From the NCBI RefSeq assembly GCF_007991455.1, contig NZ_BJYJ01000004.1, positions 124,001-188,000 on the forward strand: a stretch of 64,000 bases of DNA, written 5' to 3'. The DNA comes from Chryseobacterium hagamense. GTDB taxonomy: Bacteria > Bacteroidota > Bacteroidia > Flavobacteriales > Weeksellaceae. Made by a program: the position numbers and the translations under genes. The notes under the pieces were generated by a model. The model ran no database searches. It was not told the origin of the DNA and was given only the letters and a program-made list of their open reading frames with translations. Shown piece by piece: positions 42,258 through 52,299 of this stretch. Position 1 is the stretch's first letter. Every line of letters starts with the position of its first letter.

Positions 42258-43448
42258 ATGAAAACAATCAATGATTTCAATTTCAACGGAAAGAAAGCCC
42301 TGGTAAGAGTGGATTTCAATGTTCCGCAGGACGACCAGCTCAAGGTGACGGATAATACGAGAATTACGGCTGTAAAGCCTACGGTAAATAAAATCCTGAA
42401 TGACGGTGGTTCCGTCATCCTGATGGCCCACCTGGGCAGACCGAAAGGAGAGGCTAAGGATGAGTTTTCCCTTAAGCATATCGTTGATGAAATTTCCAAT
42501 GTATTGGGTAAGGAGGTCAAGTTTGTAGAAGAATGTGTGGGGGAGAAGGCAGAACAGGCCGCCGCAGCTCTTCAGCCGGGTGAAATTCTCCTGTTGGAAA
42601 ACCTGCGTTTCCACAGTGAAGAGGAGAAGGGTGACGAAGCGTTTGCTGAAAAACTTTCCCAGCTGGCGGATGCCTATGTGAATGACGCTTTCGGTACGGC
42701 ACACAGAGCGCATGCTTCTACGGCTGTTATTGCTAGATTCTTTCCTTCAACTAAATTCTTCGGTTTACTGATGGCCGATGAACTTCAGGCGATCGATAAA
42801 GTATTAAAGAGTGGTGAGAAGCCGGTTACCGCCATATTGGGAGGCTCTAAAGTTTCAACTAAAATTACCATTATAGAAAACATACTTCCGGCAGTTGATA
42901 ATCTCATTATCGGAGGAGGAATGGCCTTCACTTTCATCAAAGCGCTGGGTGGAAAGATCGGAACTTCGCTGGTGGAAGAAGATAAACTTCCTCTGGCCCT
43001 TGAGATTCTGGGGAAAGCCAAAGAACATCAGGTAAAAGTATACCTTCCTTCCGATACGATCATCGCGGAAAGTTTCAGCAACGATGCGGAAAGAAAAGAA
43101 TCCGACATTTATGATATTCCGGAGGGATGGATGGGATTGGATGCCGGCCCGAAATCAAGAGATCAGTTCAATGATGTTTTACTGAATTCAAGAACGATTC
43201 TTTGGAACGGACCGATCGGTGTTTTTGAAATGTCAAACTTCGCTGCCGGAACGGTTGCTTTGGGAGACAGTATTGCTGAAGCGACAAAAATCGGAGCTTT
43301 CTCTTTAGTGGGAGGAGGAGACAGTGTGGCTTTTGTAAAACAGTTCGGTTATGCCGACAAGGTAAGCTATGTTTCTACCGGTGGAGGAGCAATGCTGGAA
43401 AGTCTGGAAGGCTTGGAACTTCCGGGGGTTGCTGCAATCAATAACTAA
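42258..43448 (+). CDS. pgk: phosphoglycerate kinase
   Basis: The 396-aa glycolytic enzyme transfers phosphate between 1,3-bisphosphoglycerate and ADP. N-terminal substrate-binding motifs VDFNVPQ (about 19-25) and HLGRPKG (about 57-63) are present. The nucleotide-binding C-terminal domain has [16 protein letters not shown] and the late ...GGGDSVAFV and STGGGAMLE loops with catalytic Lys and Gly. Length and motif order are standard. It is monocistronic with its own strong terminator at 43464. The leader region holds a possible 25-codon ORF, but no evidence that it is translated. Confidence 0.96.
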   Translation: MKTINDFNFNGKKALVRVDFNVPQDDQLKVTDNTRITAVKPTVNKILNDGGSVILMAHLGRPKGEAKDEFSLKHIVDEISNVLGKEVKFVEECVGEKAEQAAAALQPGEILLLENLRFHSEEEKGDEAFAEKLSQLADAYVNDAFGTAHRAHASTAVIARFFPSTKFFGLLMADELQAIDKVLKSGEKPVTAILGGSKVSTKITIIENILPAVDNLIIGGGMAFTFIKALGGKIGTSLVEEDKLPLALEILGKAKEHQVKVYLPSDTIIAESFSNDAERKESDIYDIPEGWMGLDAGPKSRDQFNDVLLNSRTILWNGPIGVFEMSNFAAGTVALGDSIAEATKIGAFSLVGGGDSVAFVKQFGYADKVSYVSTGGGAMLESLEGLELPGVAAINN

Positions 43449-43463
43449 GAAATTTAATTTTAT

Positions 43464-43500
43464 AAAAAAGGTCCGTTGAATTTTTCAGCGGACCTTTTTA
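43464..43500 (+). terminator. terminator of pgk
   Basis: Long stem AAAAAGGTCCG...CGGACCTTTTT with a central loop, followed by T-rich sequence, 16 bases past the stop. Confidence 0.85.
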
Positions 43501-43867
43501 TTTTTCGGATGGATTAGTCAGAACCTTATTCCGGAAAATATTTTTAATCCGGAAAGAAAATATTTTAATGATTCATTTTGCCGTGTTTAATTGGCTATGC
43601 TTTTATTTAGAAGATGTGTTTTAATCCTAAGAAATAATAATTTTCCGCTGCATACATTCATTATAAAATAATTACGGGAATTTTTATGCTGATGATGTTT
43701 CGGTAAAATTAACAAATGGTGGTGATCATCCTAAAATTTGACTTCTTTTATATGAGTTACTAACTCTTTACTAACAATGCCGGAGCAAAAGCGGTGAAAT
43801 TTAAAACGCCTGGAATTTTTTAAAAGTTTTCCGGCCGGCAAAGAGGGTGGGAGAGGGGTTTAAAAGG
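43501..43867. other. intergenic region, nothing recognised
   Basis: About 370 AT-rich bases between two convergent terminators. No gene, repeat or DnaA box was seen. Confidence 0.4.
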
Positions 43868-43891
43868 AAAAAATCCGGAGAGAGCTCCGGA
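43868..43891 (-). terminator. terminator of the methyltransferase gene
   Basis: Stem tccggag (43874-43880) / ctccgga (43885-43891), then six T on the minus strand. It lies about 65 bases past the stop. Confidence 0.8.
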
Positions 43892-43957
43892 CTTTTTACA
43901 ATTTTTAACTCAAATTGATTAAAATTGACCTTCAGAAATGGTTCAAAAATCAATTTT

Positions 43958-44779
43958 CTATTTTTTTTCGATAACATATATCAAACTTGAAAATTCATTG
44001 GAAAAAAGGGCTTTTACGTTAGAAATCGTTCCGTGGATCACTGCTTTTAGCCAAAATAATGATGATTTTTTATATTTTTCGCTTAACATGGAGATGTAGT
44101 AGGAATCCAGAACCAATGGTTTTATTTTTCTCAGTTTCCAATTGGGTTTTTTAGAAATCAGGTTTTCCATACCGGTTTTGGAAAAATGGTACACATGTCT
44201 CGGAACATCATAAGCTGCCCAATATTCTTTATAATGTATCGCATCATAGGAGGTCGGGTTCGGAACTGCAATAATCAGCAAACCTTTTTCTTTTAGTTTC
44301 CGGTTAAAGATTTCAAGCATCTCATCCTGATTTTCTACGTGCTCGAAAACATGCCAGAGGGTGATTGCATCAAGACTATGATCTTCAATTAAATTGATGT
44401 CATTTAAAATTTTTGCTTTTGAAATTTTGTTTTGGGCGGCTTTTCTCGCATCTTCATCCGGCTCAAATCCTGATACTTCAAAATCGTTTTCAATATATTT
44501 TACAAATTCCCCTGCGCCGCAGCCATAATCCAGGACTTTTGACCCTTTAGGAATGCGGTCAAGCAAAATGGTTTTTTTATACTGTAAATTAAATGACTGT
44601 AGAAATTTGTAAAGTTTTTGTTTTAAGCTTCCGGAATCCTGGTGGTGGGAAATATAATCTTCGCTTTCGTAATACTTTGAAATGTTCGATGGAATAGGGG
44701 AGGTCTTAAAAACCCCTTTGGTATCCGTCTCTTCTATTTCAAAAACTTCCTGGGAAAGAAAATGATCTTTTATTTTCAT
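43958..44779 (-). CDS. class I SAM-dependent methyltransferase
   Basis: The 273-aa product has motif I VLDYGCGAGEFVKYI (about 92-106), the acidic motif GFEPDEDARK, and motif post-I LDAITLWHVFEHV, which match class I methyltransferases of the UbiG/type 12 kind. The N-terminal ~85 residues contain a second domain with no obvious zinc cysteines. A C-terminal hydrophobic part (about 220-262) may touch the membrane. The acceptor is unknown; lipid A, quinones or surface sugars are candidates. One of the parS sites lies between it and mnmG. Confidence 0.82.
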   Translation of the reverse strand: MKIKDHFLSQEVFEIEETDTKGVFKTSPIPSNISKYYESEDYISHHQDSGSLKQKLYKFLQSFNLQYKKTILLDRIPKGSKVLDYGCGAGEFVKYIENDFEVSGFEPDEDARKAAQNKISKAKILNDINLIEDHSLDAITLWHVFEHVENQDEMLEIFNRKLKEKGLLIIAVPNPTSYDAIHYKEYWAAYDVPRHVYHFSKTGMENLISKKPNWKLRKIKPLVLDSYYISMLSEKYKKSSLFWLKAVIHGTISNVKALFSNEFSSLIYVIEKK

Positions 44780-44867
44780 TTGATGGTTTTCTTTATATTA
44801 AAAATTAAGATATTCAGAGTCCATAACAGCCTCATAAATACCTTAATTTTCATTTTTAATTTTTAAA

Positions 44868-44883
44868 TGTTTCACGTGAAACA
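44868..44883. other. parS centromere site 1
   Basis: TGTTTCACGTGAAACA, a perfect 16-bp palindrome identical to the consensus ParB-binding site conserved across bacteria. It starts 8 bases past the mnmG stop (minus strand). Confidence 0.9.
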
Positions 44884-44891
44884 TTTTTAAT

Positions 44892-46754
44892 TTAACGTCC
44901 TAAATAGACCAGTAAAACATTAATATCCGCAGGAGAAACTCCACTGATTCTTCCGGCCTGTGCTATTGTCTTTGGCCTCACGTTGGTCATTTTCTGCTTT
45001 GCTTCAGCAGAAAGGCTGGATATCTTAGAATAATCGAAATCTTCAGGGATTTTAATATTTTCCAAACGGTTCAACTTGGCTACATTTTCTTTTTCCTTTT
45101 CAATATATCCTCTGTATTTAATATTTACTTCAGCCTGTTCTCTTACTTCTTCATCAAAGGTAGAAGAAACCTCATTGATGAAATCAATTTCATCCAGCTT
45201 TTCCAGCGTCATATTCGGTCTTGTAAGAATTTGTGCTGCACGGTATGCCTGATCTACAGGGCTGCTTTCGATAGTTTCGAGGATCGGATTGATAATTCCG
45301 GGCTTTAAAGAAGTTTCCCGCAAGAAGGCTTCAAGTTCTTCACTTTTAGTTATTTTCTCGTGAACTCTCTTCAGACGGTTTTCTTTCGCTAATCCTAGAT
45401 CGAATGCCTTCTGCGTTAACCGGATATCCGCATTATCCTGTCTCAGAAGAAGTCTGTATTCCGCTCTGGAAGTAAACATCCGGTACGGTTCTTCCGTTCC
45501 TTTGGTAATAAGGTCATCAATCAGAACACCAATGTAGGCTTCGTCACGGTTAAGGATAAATTCTCCTTTTTCCTTTACTTTGTTATGGGCATTGATCCCG
45601 GCGATCAGACCCTGTCCGGCCGCTTCTTCATAACCGGTAGTCCCATTGATTTGTCCCGCAAAATATAAATTGCCGATCAGTTTGGTTTCCAAGGTATGCT
45701 TGAGCTGGGTAGGAGGGAAGTAGTCATATTCAATGGCATAGCCCGGACGGAAAACTTTTACATTTTCAAATCCGGGGATGTGTTTCATGGCTTTGATCTG
45801 CACATCTTCCGGCAGGGAAGAGCTGAATCCGTTTACATAGATTTCCACAGTTTTCCATCCTTCAGGTTCTACAAACAGCTGGTGCCGGTTCCGTTCGGCA
45901 AAACGGTTGATCTTATCTTCAATACTCGGGCAATATCTCGGCCCTAAGCTTTGAATCGTTCCGTTGAACATCGGGCTCCTGTCGAAACCTTCGCGTAAAA
46001 TATCGTGAACCGTTTCGTTGGTATAAACGATATGGCAGCTAAGCTGCCTGGTTAATTTGGGCGTATCCAGATAACTGAACTTTTGCGGATTTTCGTCGCC
46101 TTTCTGTTCTTCCATTTTAGAATAATCCAGGCTTCTTCCGTCTACTCTCGGTGGAGTGCCGGTTTTCATCCTTCCTGCTTCAAAACCTAAAGAAACCAGT
46201 TGCTCAGTAATTCCGAAAGCTCGGGGTTCACCCATTCTTCCTCCTCCCAATTGCTTATCTCCGACATGGATCAGGCCATTCAGGAACGTACCGTTGGTCA
46301 AAACCACGGAGCGTCCTTTAATCTCGATTCCCAGAGAGGTAACTACCCCCGTTACTTTATTATTTTCAACAATAAGCTGTTTTACCATATCCTGAAAGAA
46401 ATCAAGATTGGGTGTATTTTCCAATGCCAGACGCCATTCTTCGGCAAAAAGCATCCGGTCGTTCTGTGTTCTCGGAGACCACATCGCGGGGCCTTTGGAA
46501 AGGTTCAGCATTTTAAATTGTATAGCCGATTTATCGGCTACAATTCCTGAATATCCGCCCATGGCATCAATTTCCCGTACGATCTGTCCTTTGGCAATAC
46601 CGCCCATCGCGGGGTTGCAGCTCATCTGTCCGATGGTCTGCATATTCATGGTAATAAGCAGGGTTTTCGAACCTAAATTTGCAGCGGCAGCGGCTGCTTC
46701 ACATCCTGCATGCCCGGCACCTACTACAATTACATCATATATTTCTGAAATCAT
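44892..46754 (-). CDS. mnmG: tRNA 5-carboxymethylaminomethyl-2-thiouridine synthesis enzyme MnmG (GidA)
   Basis: The 620-aa FAD-dependent enzyme works with MnmE to modify U34 of tRNAs. The N-terminal dinucleotide site is VVGAGHAGCEAAAA (about 10-23). GTPPRVDGRSLDYSKM, TFLNGLIHVGD and the second conserved GQINGTTGYEEAAGQG segment (about 372-387) are typical. Length matches the family. mnmG is classically close to the replication origin in many bacteria. Here a perfect parS site lies on each side of the gene, and the DnaA-box cluster is 2.8 kb away. Confidence 0.97.
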   Translation of the reverse strand: MISEIYDVIVVGAGHAGCEAAAAAANLGSKTLLITMNMQTIGQMSCNPAMGGIAKGQIVREIDAMGGYSGIVADKSAIQFKMLNLSKGPAMWSPRTQNDRMLFAEEWRLALENTPNLDFFQDMVKQLIVENNKVTGVVTSLGIEIKGRSVVLTNGTFLNGLIHVGDKQLGGGRMGEPRAFGITEQLVSLGFEAGRMKTGTPPRVDGRSLDYSKMEEQKGDENPQKFSYLDTPKLTRQLSCHIVYTNETVHDILREGFDRSPMFNGTIQSLGPRYCPSIEDKINRFAERNRHQLFVEPEGWKTVEIYVNGFSSSLPEDVQIKAMKHIPGFENVKVFRPGYAIEYDYFPPTQLKHTLETKLIGNLYFAGQINGTTGYEEAAGQGLIAGINAHNKVKEKGEFILNRDEAYIGVLIDDLITKGTEEPYRMFTSRAEYRLLLRQDNADIRLTQKAFDLGLAKENRLKRVHEKITKSEELEAFLRETSLKPGIINPILETIESSPVDQAYRAAQILTRPNMTLEKLDEIDFINEVSSTFDEEVREQAEVNIKYRGYIEKEKENVAKLNRLENIKIPEDFDYSKISSLSAEAKQKMTNVRPKTIAQAGRISGVSPADINVLLVYLGR

Positions 46755-46800
46755 TTTTATCGCTTATTTTAAAGCTTTATATCTTGTCCTTTTTTACAAA

Positions 46801-46816
46801 TGTTTCACGTGAAACA
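46801..46816. other. parS centromere site 2
   Basis: A second perfect TGTTTCACGTGAAACA, 46 bases upstream of the mnmG start. With site 1 this gives two parS sites in 1.95 kb. Confidence 0.9.
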
Positions 46817-46892
46817 TCATCCGTTTTTTACAGTCTTAAAACGTCTGTATTGAGATCTTATTTAGCCCCGATCGCAGCATTTGTCTGAGCTC

Positions 46893-46955
46893 GTTTTCTT
46901 TTTCCCGAAAAAGAAAACAGCGAGTGCGGAGAGCGGGATTAAGCTCCTGAAAAAT
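46893..46955. repeat. hairpin with GTTTTCTTTTT arms, dispersed-type repeat
   Basis: Perfect 11-bp stem GTTTTCTTTTT (46893-46903) / AAAAAGAAAAC (46908-46918), then AGCGAGTGCGGAGAGCGGGA. This resembles a family of intergenic repeats I associate with flavobacteria. It lies between ybeY and mnmG. Confidence 0.45.
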
Positions 46956-46965
46956 AAACAGGGCC

Positions 46966-47373
46966 CTAATTGTATTTTGCCAAATAACAGTCTTCTTTTG
47001 CTCTCATCTGCTTTTCCTCTTCCTCCGTTTTATCTTTATATCCGCAGAGATGAAGAATGCCATGAGCCAGTACTCTTCTTAATTCTTCTTCATAATTTTT
47101 AAATAGGGTAGAAGCGTTATCGGAAATGCGCTGCAAAGATACGAAAATCTCTCCGCTTATGGTCCTGCCTTTTACATAGTCAAAGGTTATGATATCAGTA
47201 TAGTAATCATGCTGAAGATAATCCTGGTTTACTTTGAGCAGATAGTCGTCATCACAGAAAATATAGTTGATCTCACCGAGCTTTTTTTCTTCTGAAAGAA
47301 TGATTTCTTCCAGCCATGCCGTATAGTCTGTATTTACCGATTCCGGTAAGTTTTCGTAAAAGAATTGTATCAT
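46966..47373 (-). CDS. ybeY: endoribonuclease YbeY, rRNA maturation factor
   Basis: The 135-aa metalloprotein is involved in 16S rRNA 3' maturation and ribosome quality control. The zinc motif appears as HGILHLCGYKD near residue 105-115, with two His visible. The third ligand position is altered relative to the E. coli HGxLHxxGYDH pattern, as in other Bacteroidota members. The N-terminal INYIFCDDDYLLKVNQDYL and the ITFDYVKG segment are typical. It is the last gene of a unit starting at the toxin-antitoxin genes, with 5 bases between the patatin stop and its start. Confidence 0.9.
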   Translation of the reverse strand: MIQFFYENLPESVNTDYTAWLEEIILSEEKKLGEINYIFCDDDYLLKVNQDYLQHDYYTDIITFDYVKGRTISGEIFVSLQRISDNASTLFKNYEEELRRVLAHGILHLCGYKDKTEEEEKQMRAKEDCYLAKYN

Positions 47374-47378
47374 TGTAA

Positions 47379-49538
47379 TTAAAACCAGTGTCCTAAGATG
47401 ACACTGAATATGCCTTTTTGGTTGTTTTTAAGAGAGTGACTGAAGTTTACTTTGATCTGTCCGAAAGGGGATTTATATCCTGCGGTAAGTCCTACGGAGC
47501 TGTAGTTTAATTTAACTGCATCTTCAAAGGAAATGTCATTTGAAAGATTGGCGAAGGAAAAATTTCCGCTCAGAAAATAGTTTTTATTGAATTTGAACTG
47601 AAGATCGTTTGAAGCCAGAATTACGTTGTTGGTGTTCAGCTGGGCAAAGTAAAACCCGGAAAAGCTTCTGAAGTTAACAATGTTCTGTTCAAAGATCCCG
47701 CCCAGCCTGTACTTATAAAAGTCCGGCAGATTTTCACCTAAGGTGATTCCTCCATACAGGTTCAGCCGGTAAGCAAACTGTTTGGACAGGGGGATATTGA
47801 TCCTGATGTCTGCCTTGATTTGAACCAGCCTCCGGTCTACCTCGGATTTGAGCAGATCGATCACTTTCCCTTCCGCATTAATGTAGATTCCGCGGGTAGG
47901 GAAGTCCCTGTCATTCTGGGTATCGCTTTTCAGAAATACATAAGGATTCAGGAACCGGTTGTATCTTTTATTATCGCCGTTGAATTCAGCTTCGAAATAA
48001 TCATGGCTGATCCCGCCGCCGACGGCAAACTTATCTTTCCAGATCGACTGCAGGTAGACTTCGTTCCGGAGCCATTGCCATTTGTCGAATTCATTATTGC
48101 TGGTATCCCTCAGGCTGAAGCTCATCCCGGAAGAATAAATTCCGAAGCCGGGAATGTATCCGTTGTCGATAAAATAGTTTAGGTAGTATCTGGGTTTATC
48201 TCCGACGATGACGTCCAGGGAAAGATTGGAGTTACGGAACAAAAGACGCTTCGCCGAGTAATTGACCAGCAGGCCGGTTTTAAAGATCTCGTCGTAATGC
48301 AATCCGAATTTCAGGAAATGCCTGGCGTCATCTTCGGTAACATAGAGCTTCAGATAACTGGCTTTACTGTCGGAAATAATATCATAGTTGATGAATTTAT
48401 AATTATTAGTAGCGACCAGCTTATCGATTCTTTTATTAATGCTTCCATAGGTCTGCAGAGAAGGGAGACGGAGCCCCATTTTTCCGAGCATGTAGTTTTT
48501 CCCGTAGATTCTGTTTCCGTCAATGGCAACGCTGTCAATCTTATAGACATTGGAATAAATAGGACTCATCTGTTGCCGTATGCGGTCAAAAGGGCGCTTA
48601 GGAAGCTGGTCCAGGACATCTGCGTATTTTAAGCCTTCCACATAGCCGCTGTCGAGAATTTTTTTCTTGTCATCATAGCTCGTCGCAGTCATGCCCTGTA
48701 AATTCGGCTTGATATTGATGTCGGTATATTTATACTGGCGTTCGGTATCTTTTTTAATCCCGAAATCAATGACCTGGTTCAGAATGGCAATGATGCTGTT
48801 CAGGTCTTCTCTTCTGGAGAGATCCTGGTTAAGATCGACACCGATCACGATATCGATTCCTTTGTCCTTTAAAGGTTTTGACGGATAGTTCACCGTCATG
48901 GCTCCGTCGATATAAATGCTGTCGTTGATTTTCACAGGGTCCATAAGGGAAGGAAAAGCAGAACTCGCCATGATGGATTGTACGAGATCGCCTTTTTCAA
49001 AGATCTGCATGTTGCCACTTTCCAGATTGGTGGCCACACACATAAAAGGAATCGGAAGTTTTGAGAAATCTTCGATGTTGGAAACATTTTTAAAAAGTTC
49101 TTTCAGCAGGTAAACATTTTTCTGCCCGGAACTGATGGAAGAAGGAAGATTGATCTTTCCGTTTTTCAGTGGGATGGAGAGAAGGTATTTATCTACCGAT
49201 TTATTAAAGAAGGTTGTTTCCTGGCGTTTGGCTTTCGGATCTGTAATCAGGGAATAGAAATCGGTATCCATAACGATCTTTTCAATTTCTCTTCCGGAGT
49301 ATCCTGAAGCATAGAGGCCACCGACAATGGCTCCCATGCTGGTACCGGCTATATAATCTACTTTTACTCCTAGAGAATCCAGCACCTTAAGAACGCCTAC
49401 ATGAGAAAATCCTTTAGCTCCGCCGCCGGCCAGTGAAAGTCCGATTCTTGGATTTTTGGGAATCACCAGATCTTTTCTTACCTGGGACCGGATGAAGAGC
49501 AATTGAAATGCAAATAAAATAATCAGGAGCTTTCTCAT
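47379..49538 (-). CDS. patatin-like phospholipase with outer-membrane beta-barrel domain
   Basis: The 719-aa product has a signal peptide (about 1-19). The patatin domain has GGGAKGFSHVG (38-48), the nucleophile in GTSMG (Ser67) and the catalytic Asp211 in YIDGAMT. After it comes a POTRA-like stretch (about 315-400), then many alternating beta strands in the last 320 residues, ending WF as in outer-membrane proteins. This is the architecture of PlpD/type Vd-like proteins, in which the barrel anchors or exposes a lipase. It lies between murF-alr and ybeY in one tight operon (10- and 5-base gaps). The role in Bacteroidota is not settled. Confidence 0.88.
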   Translation of the reverse strand: MRKLLIILFAFQLLFIRSQVRKDLVIPKNPRIGLSLAGGGAKGFSHVGVLKVLDSLGVKVDYIAGTSMGAIVGGLYASGYSGREIEKIVMDTDFYSLITDPKAKRQETTFFNKSVDKYLLSIPLKNGKINLPSSISSGQKNVYLLKELFKNVSNIEDFSKLPIPFMCVATNLESGNMQIFEKGDLVQSIMASSAFPSLMDPVKINDSIYIDGAMTVNYPSKPLKDKGIDIVIGVDLNQDLSRREDLNSIIAILNQVIDFGIKKDTERQYKYTDINIKPNLQGMTATSYDDKKKILDSGYVEGLKYADVLDQLPKRPFDRIRQQMSPIYSNVYKIDSVAIDGNRIYGKNYMLGKMGLRLPSLQTYGSINKRIDKLVATNNYKFINYDIISDSKASYLKLYVTEDDARHFLKFGLHYDEIFKTGLLVNYSAKRLLFRNSNLSLDVIVGDKPRYYLNYFIDNGYIPGFGIYSSGMSFSLRDTSNNEFDKWQWLRNEVYLQSIWKDKFAVGGGISHDYFEAEFNGDNKRYNRFLNPYVFLKSDTQNDRDFPTRGIYINAEGKVIDLLKSEVDRRLVQIKADIRINIPLSKQFAYRLNLYGGITLGENLPDFYKYRLGGIFEQNIVNFRSFSGFYFAQLNTNNVILASNDLQFKFNKNYFLSGNFSFANLSNDISFEDAVKLNYSSVGLTAGYKSPFGQIKVNFSHSLKNNQKGIFSVILGHWF

Positions 49539-49548
49539 AATGTGTGAC

Positions 49549-51996
49549 TTAATCTTTTATATAAATCCGTTTTACACGGGGCGAAATAGAAGTAAGGACT
49601 TCATAGGTTATCGTTTGGCAGTAGGTCGCAAATTCTTTTAAAGTGGGCTTCGCATTAAATACCGTTACGGCATCACCTTCTTTCACATGGGGAATGTGAT
49701 CGACATTGATCATCATCATATCCATGCAGATGCTTCCGACAATGGGGGCAAGGGTCTTGTTGATTCCAACGTTTCCTACCTGGTTTCCGATCAGTCTCGG
49801 GATTCCGTCTGCGTATCCCACGGGAATCGTGGCTATTTTGGTCTGATGGCCTGCTTTAAAGCGGCGGCTGTAACCTACTGATTCTCCGTTTTGAACCATT
49901 GAGATCTGGGAAATGACGGTTTTGAAACTGACGACAGGCCGCAACTGCTTCTGTATTTCACTATTTGGTGATTCTCCCAGCATTCCGATGCCGATTCTTA
50001 CCATGTCATACTGGTAACCGGTGTAAGAAGTAATTCCCGAAGAGTTCAGGATATGCCGGATCGGAACATAACCCAGTTTTTCTATAATAGACGATGAATT
50101 CTTTTCAAATGTTTTTAATTGATTCAGGGTAAATTCTTTTTCTTCCGGTATATCGGAAGAGGAAAGGTGGCTGAAAATACTCTGTACCTTAACGTTCATT
50201 GAATTTAAAGTAAGGCTTAACTGATCCAGCTCATCTTCTTTAAAACCAAGGCGGTGCATTCCGGTTTCCAGCTTAAGGTGGATGGGATACTCCTTATCGT
50301 AACCGGATTTCCGGACGGCATCATAAAATAACTCCAGTACACGGAAACTGTAGATTTCCGGTTCCAGGTTGTAGGCAATGACGGTTTCATAACTGTGCTG
50401 CTCAGGATTCATCACGACGATCGGTACGGTAATCCCTTTTTTCCGGAGTTCCACCCCTTCATCTGCAAAAGCAACCCCTAAATAATCAATATGGTGATGC
50501 TGCAGAAACTCGGAGATCTCATAACTTCCCAGTCCGTAGGCATTGGCTTTTACCATGGCCATCATTTTCGTGGAAGGTTGAAGCAGGGATTTATGGTAAT
50601 TGATGTTGTGGAGAATGGCGTTTAAATTGATCTCCAGTACTGTATCATGCTTTCTCAGTTCCAGGATCTCTTTCAATCTTTCGATTTCGAATTTTCTTGC
50701 ACCTTTTAATAAAACAAGTTGGTTCTCCAGTTCATTAAGGTGTCTGCTGTCAATAAGTTCCCGGGTACTGATGAAAGTAAAGGTTTCAGCTTCAAATAAT
50801 TCACTGAATTTTGATATTTCATTTCCGATCAGGAATACCGAATTAAATTGCTGTTCGTTGACCAGATCGGAAACTTCTTCATAAAGTTCTTTAGAATTGG
50901 AATTTACTCCCAGGATGTCGGTCAGTACCAGAGACTTTTTCGGCTTTTTGTATTCGTTAAGAAATTGGAGCGCTGTCTTCAGGGAATCGAGATCCAGATT
51001 GAAAGAATCGTTGATAACGATATTGCCCCTTACGCCTTCGATGGCTTCAAGCCTCATTTCAACCGCCTTCAGCGCATTGATTTTTTCAACGATCTCCCGG
51101 TTGCCGATATTCAGTTCCTTTAAGACCGTAATAAGTGCCAGAACATTGGTTAATGTCGCTTCGTCTCTCTGATGTACGGGGAATGAAATTTCTTCTCCGA
51201 AATAATGCACCACCACGTCTTCATTTCTTTGAAGGCTGTTTTTATAGTAAACCTGGTTGTATTCTTTAAAACCGTAAGCGATTAATTTTTTGCCGGAATA
51301 CCGTTCTTTTATTTTTTTCCCGACCAGAGGATGATCGCCGTTGTAAATAATCACTTCTGAATTGATGAAGAGTTTAATCTTTTCGTCAATCAGTTGTTCT
51401 TCTGAGCTGAAGTTCGCCAAATGGGCCGTCCCGATGTGGGTAAGCAGGCCGATCTGCGGATGAAAAACGGATTCCAGTATTTCCATTTCTTCCGGTTTGG
51501 AAATCCCGACTTCAAAAATTCCGAGTTCATGGGAATCATTAATTTGAAGAAGCGAAAGGGGAAGCCCGATCTGCGAATTGAAACTTTTGGGGCTTTTTAC
51601 GGTAGGAAACTCATTCCAGAGACATTGATACAGCCACTCTTTTAAAATCGTCTTTCCGTTGCTGCCGGTAATTCCGATTGATTTCAAACGGGAATGTTCA
51701 AAATGGTACCGGGCTAATTTCTGAAGGAATACCACCGAATTCTCTACAATGATCCAGGTAACATTTTCAAACTGCGGATCATGGTGCTCGGAAATAATAA
51801 TATCGATGCCGCGGTCTATGGCCGCTTCAATAAATTTTTCGCCGGAATTTTTGGAGGTATTGATCGCAATGAAAGCCGTGTTTTTGGTAGAATAAATAAT
51901 CCGGCTGTCGAAAGCGATATTCCGGATGATTAAACTTCCGTTCCCTACAATTTCTGCATTGGTAATCCTTGCAATAGCTTCTGCTGTATAATTCAT
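49549..51996 (-). CDS. murF-alr: fused UDP-MurNAc-tripeptide:D-Ala-D-Ala ligase / alanine racemase
   Basis: The 815-aa product combines two consecutive peptidoglycan steps: alanine racemisation and dipeptide addition. The N-terminal MurF part has the P-loop SIGITGSNGKTILKEW (shown as GITGSNGKT) and the ligase blocks SFNSQIGLPLS and IGTAHLANF. The C-terminal racemase starts near residue 450: TVLEINLNAI, the PLP-lysine block MMAMVKANAYGLG, and the late catalytic Tyr region VGYADGIPR. The fusion is characteristic of Bacteroidota. It starts immediately after the toxin stop codon (TAAATG). Confidence 0.96.
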   Translation of the reverse strand: MNYTAEAIARITNAEIVGNGSLIIRNIAFDSRIIYSTKNTAFIAINTSKNSGEKFIEAAIDRGIDIIISEHHDPQFENVTWIIVENSVVFLQKLARYHFEHSRLKSIGITGSNGKTILKEWLYQCLWNEFPTVKSPKSFNSQIGLPLSLLQINDSHELGIFEVGISKPEEMEILESVFHPQIGLLTHIGTAHLANFSSEEQLIDEKIKLFINSEVIIYNGDHPLVGKKIKERYSGKKLIAYGFKEYNQVYYKNSLQRNEDVVVHYFGEEISFPVHQRDEATLTNVLALITVLKELNIGNREIVEKINALKAVEMRLEAIEGVRGNIVINDSFNLDLDSLKTALQFLNEYKKPKKSLVLTDILGVNSNSKELYEEVSDLVNEQQFNSVFLIGNEISKFSELFEAETFTFISTRELIDSRHLNELENQLVLLKGARKFEIERLKEILELRKHDTVLEINLNAILHNINYHKSLLQPSTKMMAMVKANAYGLGSYEISEFLQHHHIDYLGVAFADEGVELRKKGITVPIVVMNPEQHSYETVIAYNLEPEIYSFRVLELFYDAVRKSGYDKEYPIHLKLETGMHRLGFKEDELDQLSLTLNSMNVKVQSIFSHLSSSDIPEEKEFTLNQLKTFEKNSSSIIEKLGYVPIRHILNSSGITSYTGYQYDMVRIGIGMLGESPNSEIQKQLRPVVSFKTVISQISMVQNGESVGYSRRFKAGHQTKIATIPVGYADGIPRLIGNQVGNVGINKTLAPIVGSICMDMMMINVDHIPHVKEGDAVTVFNAKPTLKEFATYCQTITYEVLTSISPRVKRIYIKD

Positions 51997-52299
51997 TTAT
52001 AAATCGTCTATGATAAATTTTTTGTCTTCGTCCTGATAATTATTATACAAGCGTAGTATTTTCAGAGAGTCAGGTTCTAATTTGTAAATAAGGGTCGTTT
52101 GTTCTGCAATTAGAAGCTTATAATAATTGGGAAACTTTTCCAGCTTCTGAAAAACTGCTTTCCGGTCGAGAATCAATTCTATTGTATGGTTTAGATTAAT
52201 CATAAAGCTCCGGTATTCCCTGTAAGAAAACCTGGTTCCGATATAATCTTCAATCTGCTCCAGATCCTGTACTGCAAATCTAGACCACCTTATTTCCAT
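51997..52299 (-). CDS. RelE/ParE-family toxin
   Basis: The 100-aa protein has the size and order of a ParE/RelE toxin: MEIRWSRFAVQDLEQIEDYIGTRF at the start, a central VFQKLEKFPNYYKLLIAEQ strand pair, and an end with LEPDSLKILRLYNNYQD-type residues. These toxins inhibit gyrase or cleave mRNA on the ribosome. Its start overlaps the antitoxin frame by 20 bases, and it is preceded by the antitoxin, the standard order. Its stop abuts the murF-alr ATG, so transcription of the cell-wall gene may pass through this pair. Confidence 0.82.
   Translation of the reverse strand: MEIRWSRFAVQDLEQIEDYIGTRFSYREYRSFMINLNHTIELILDRKAVFQKLEKFPNYYKLLIAEQTTLIYKLEPDSLKILRLYNNYQDEDKKFIIDDL

Noticed and set aside
42132..42713. 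193-codon minus-strand frame opposite the pgk start
   Set aside because: Antisense shadow of pgk; no independent protein features.
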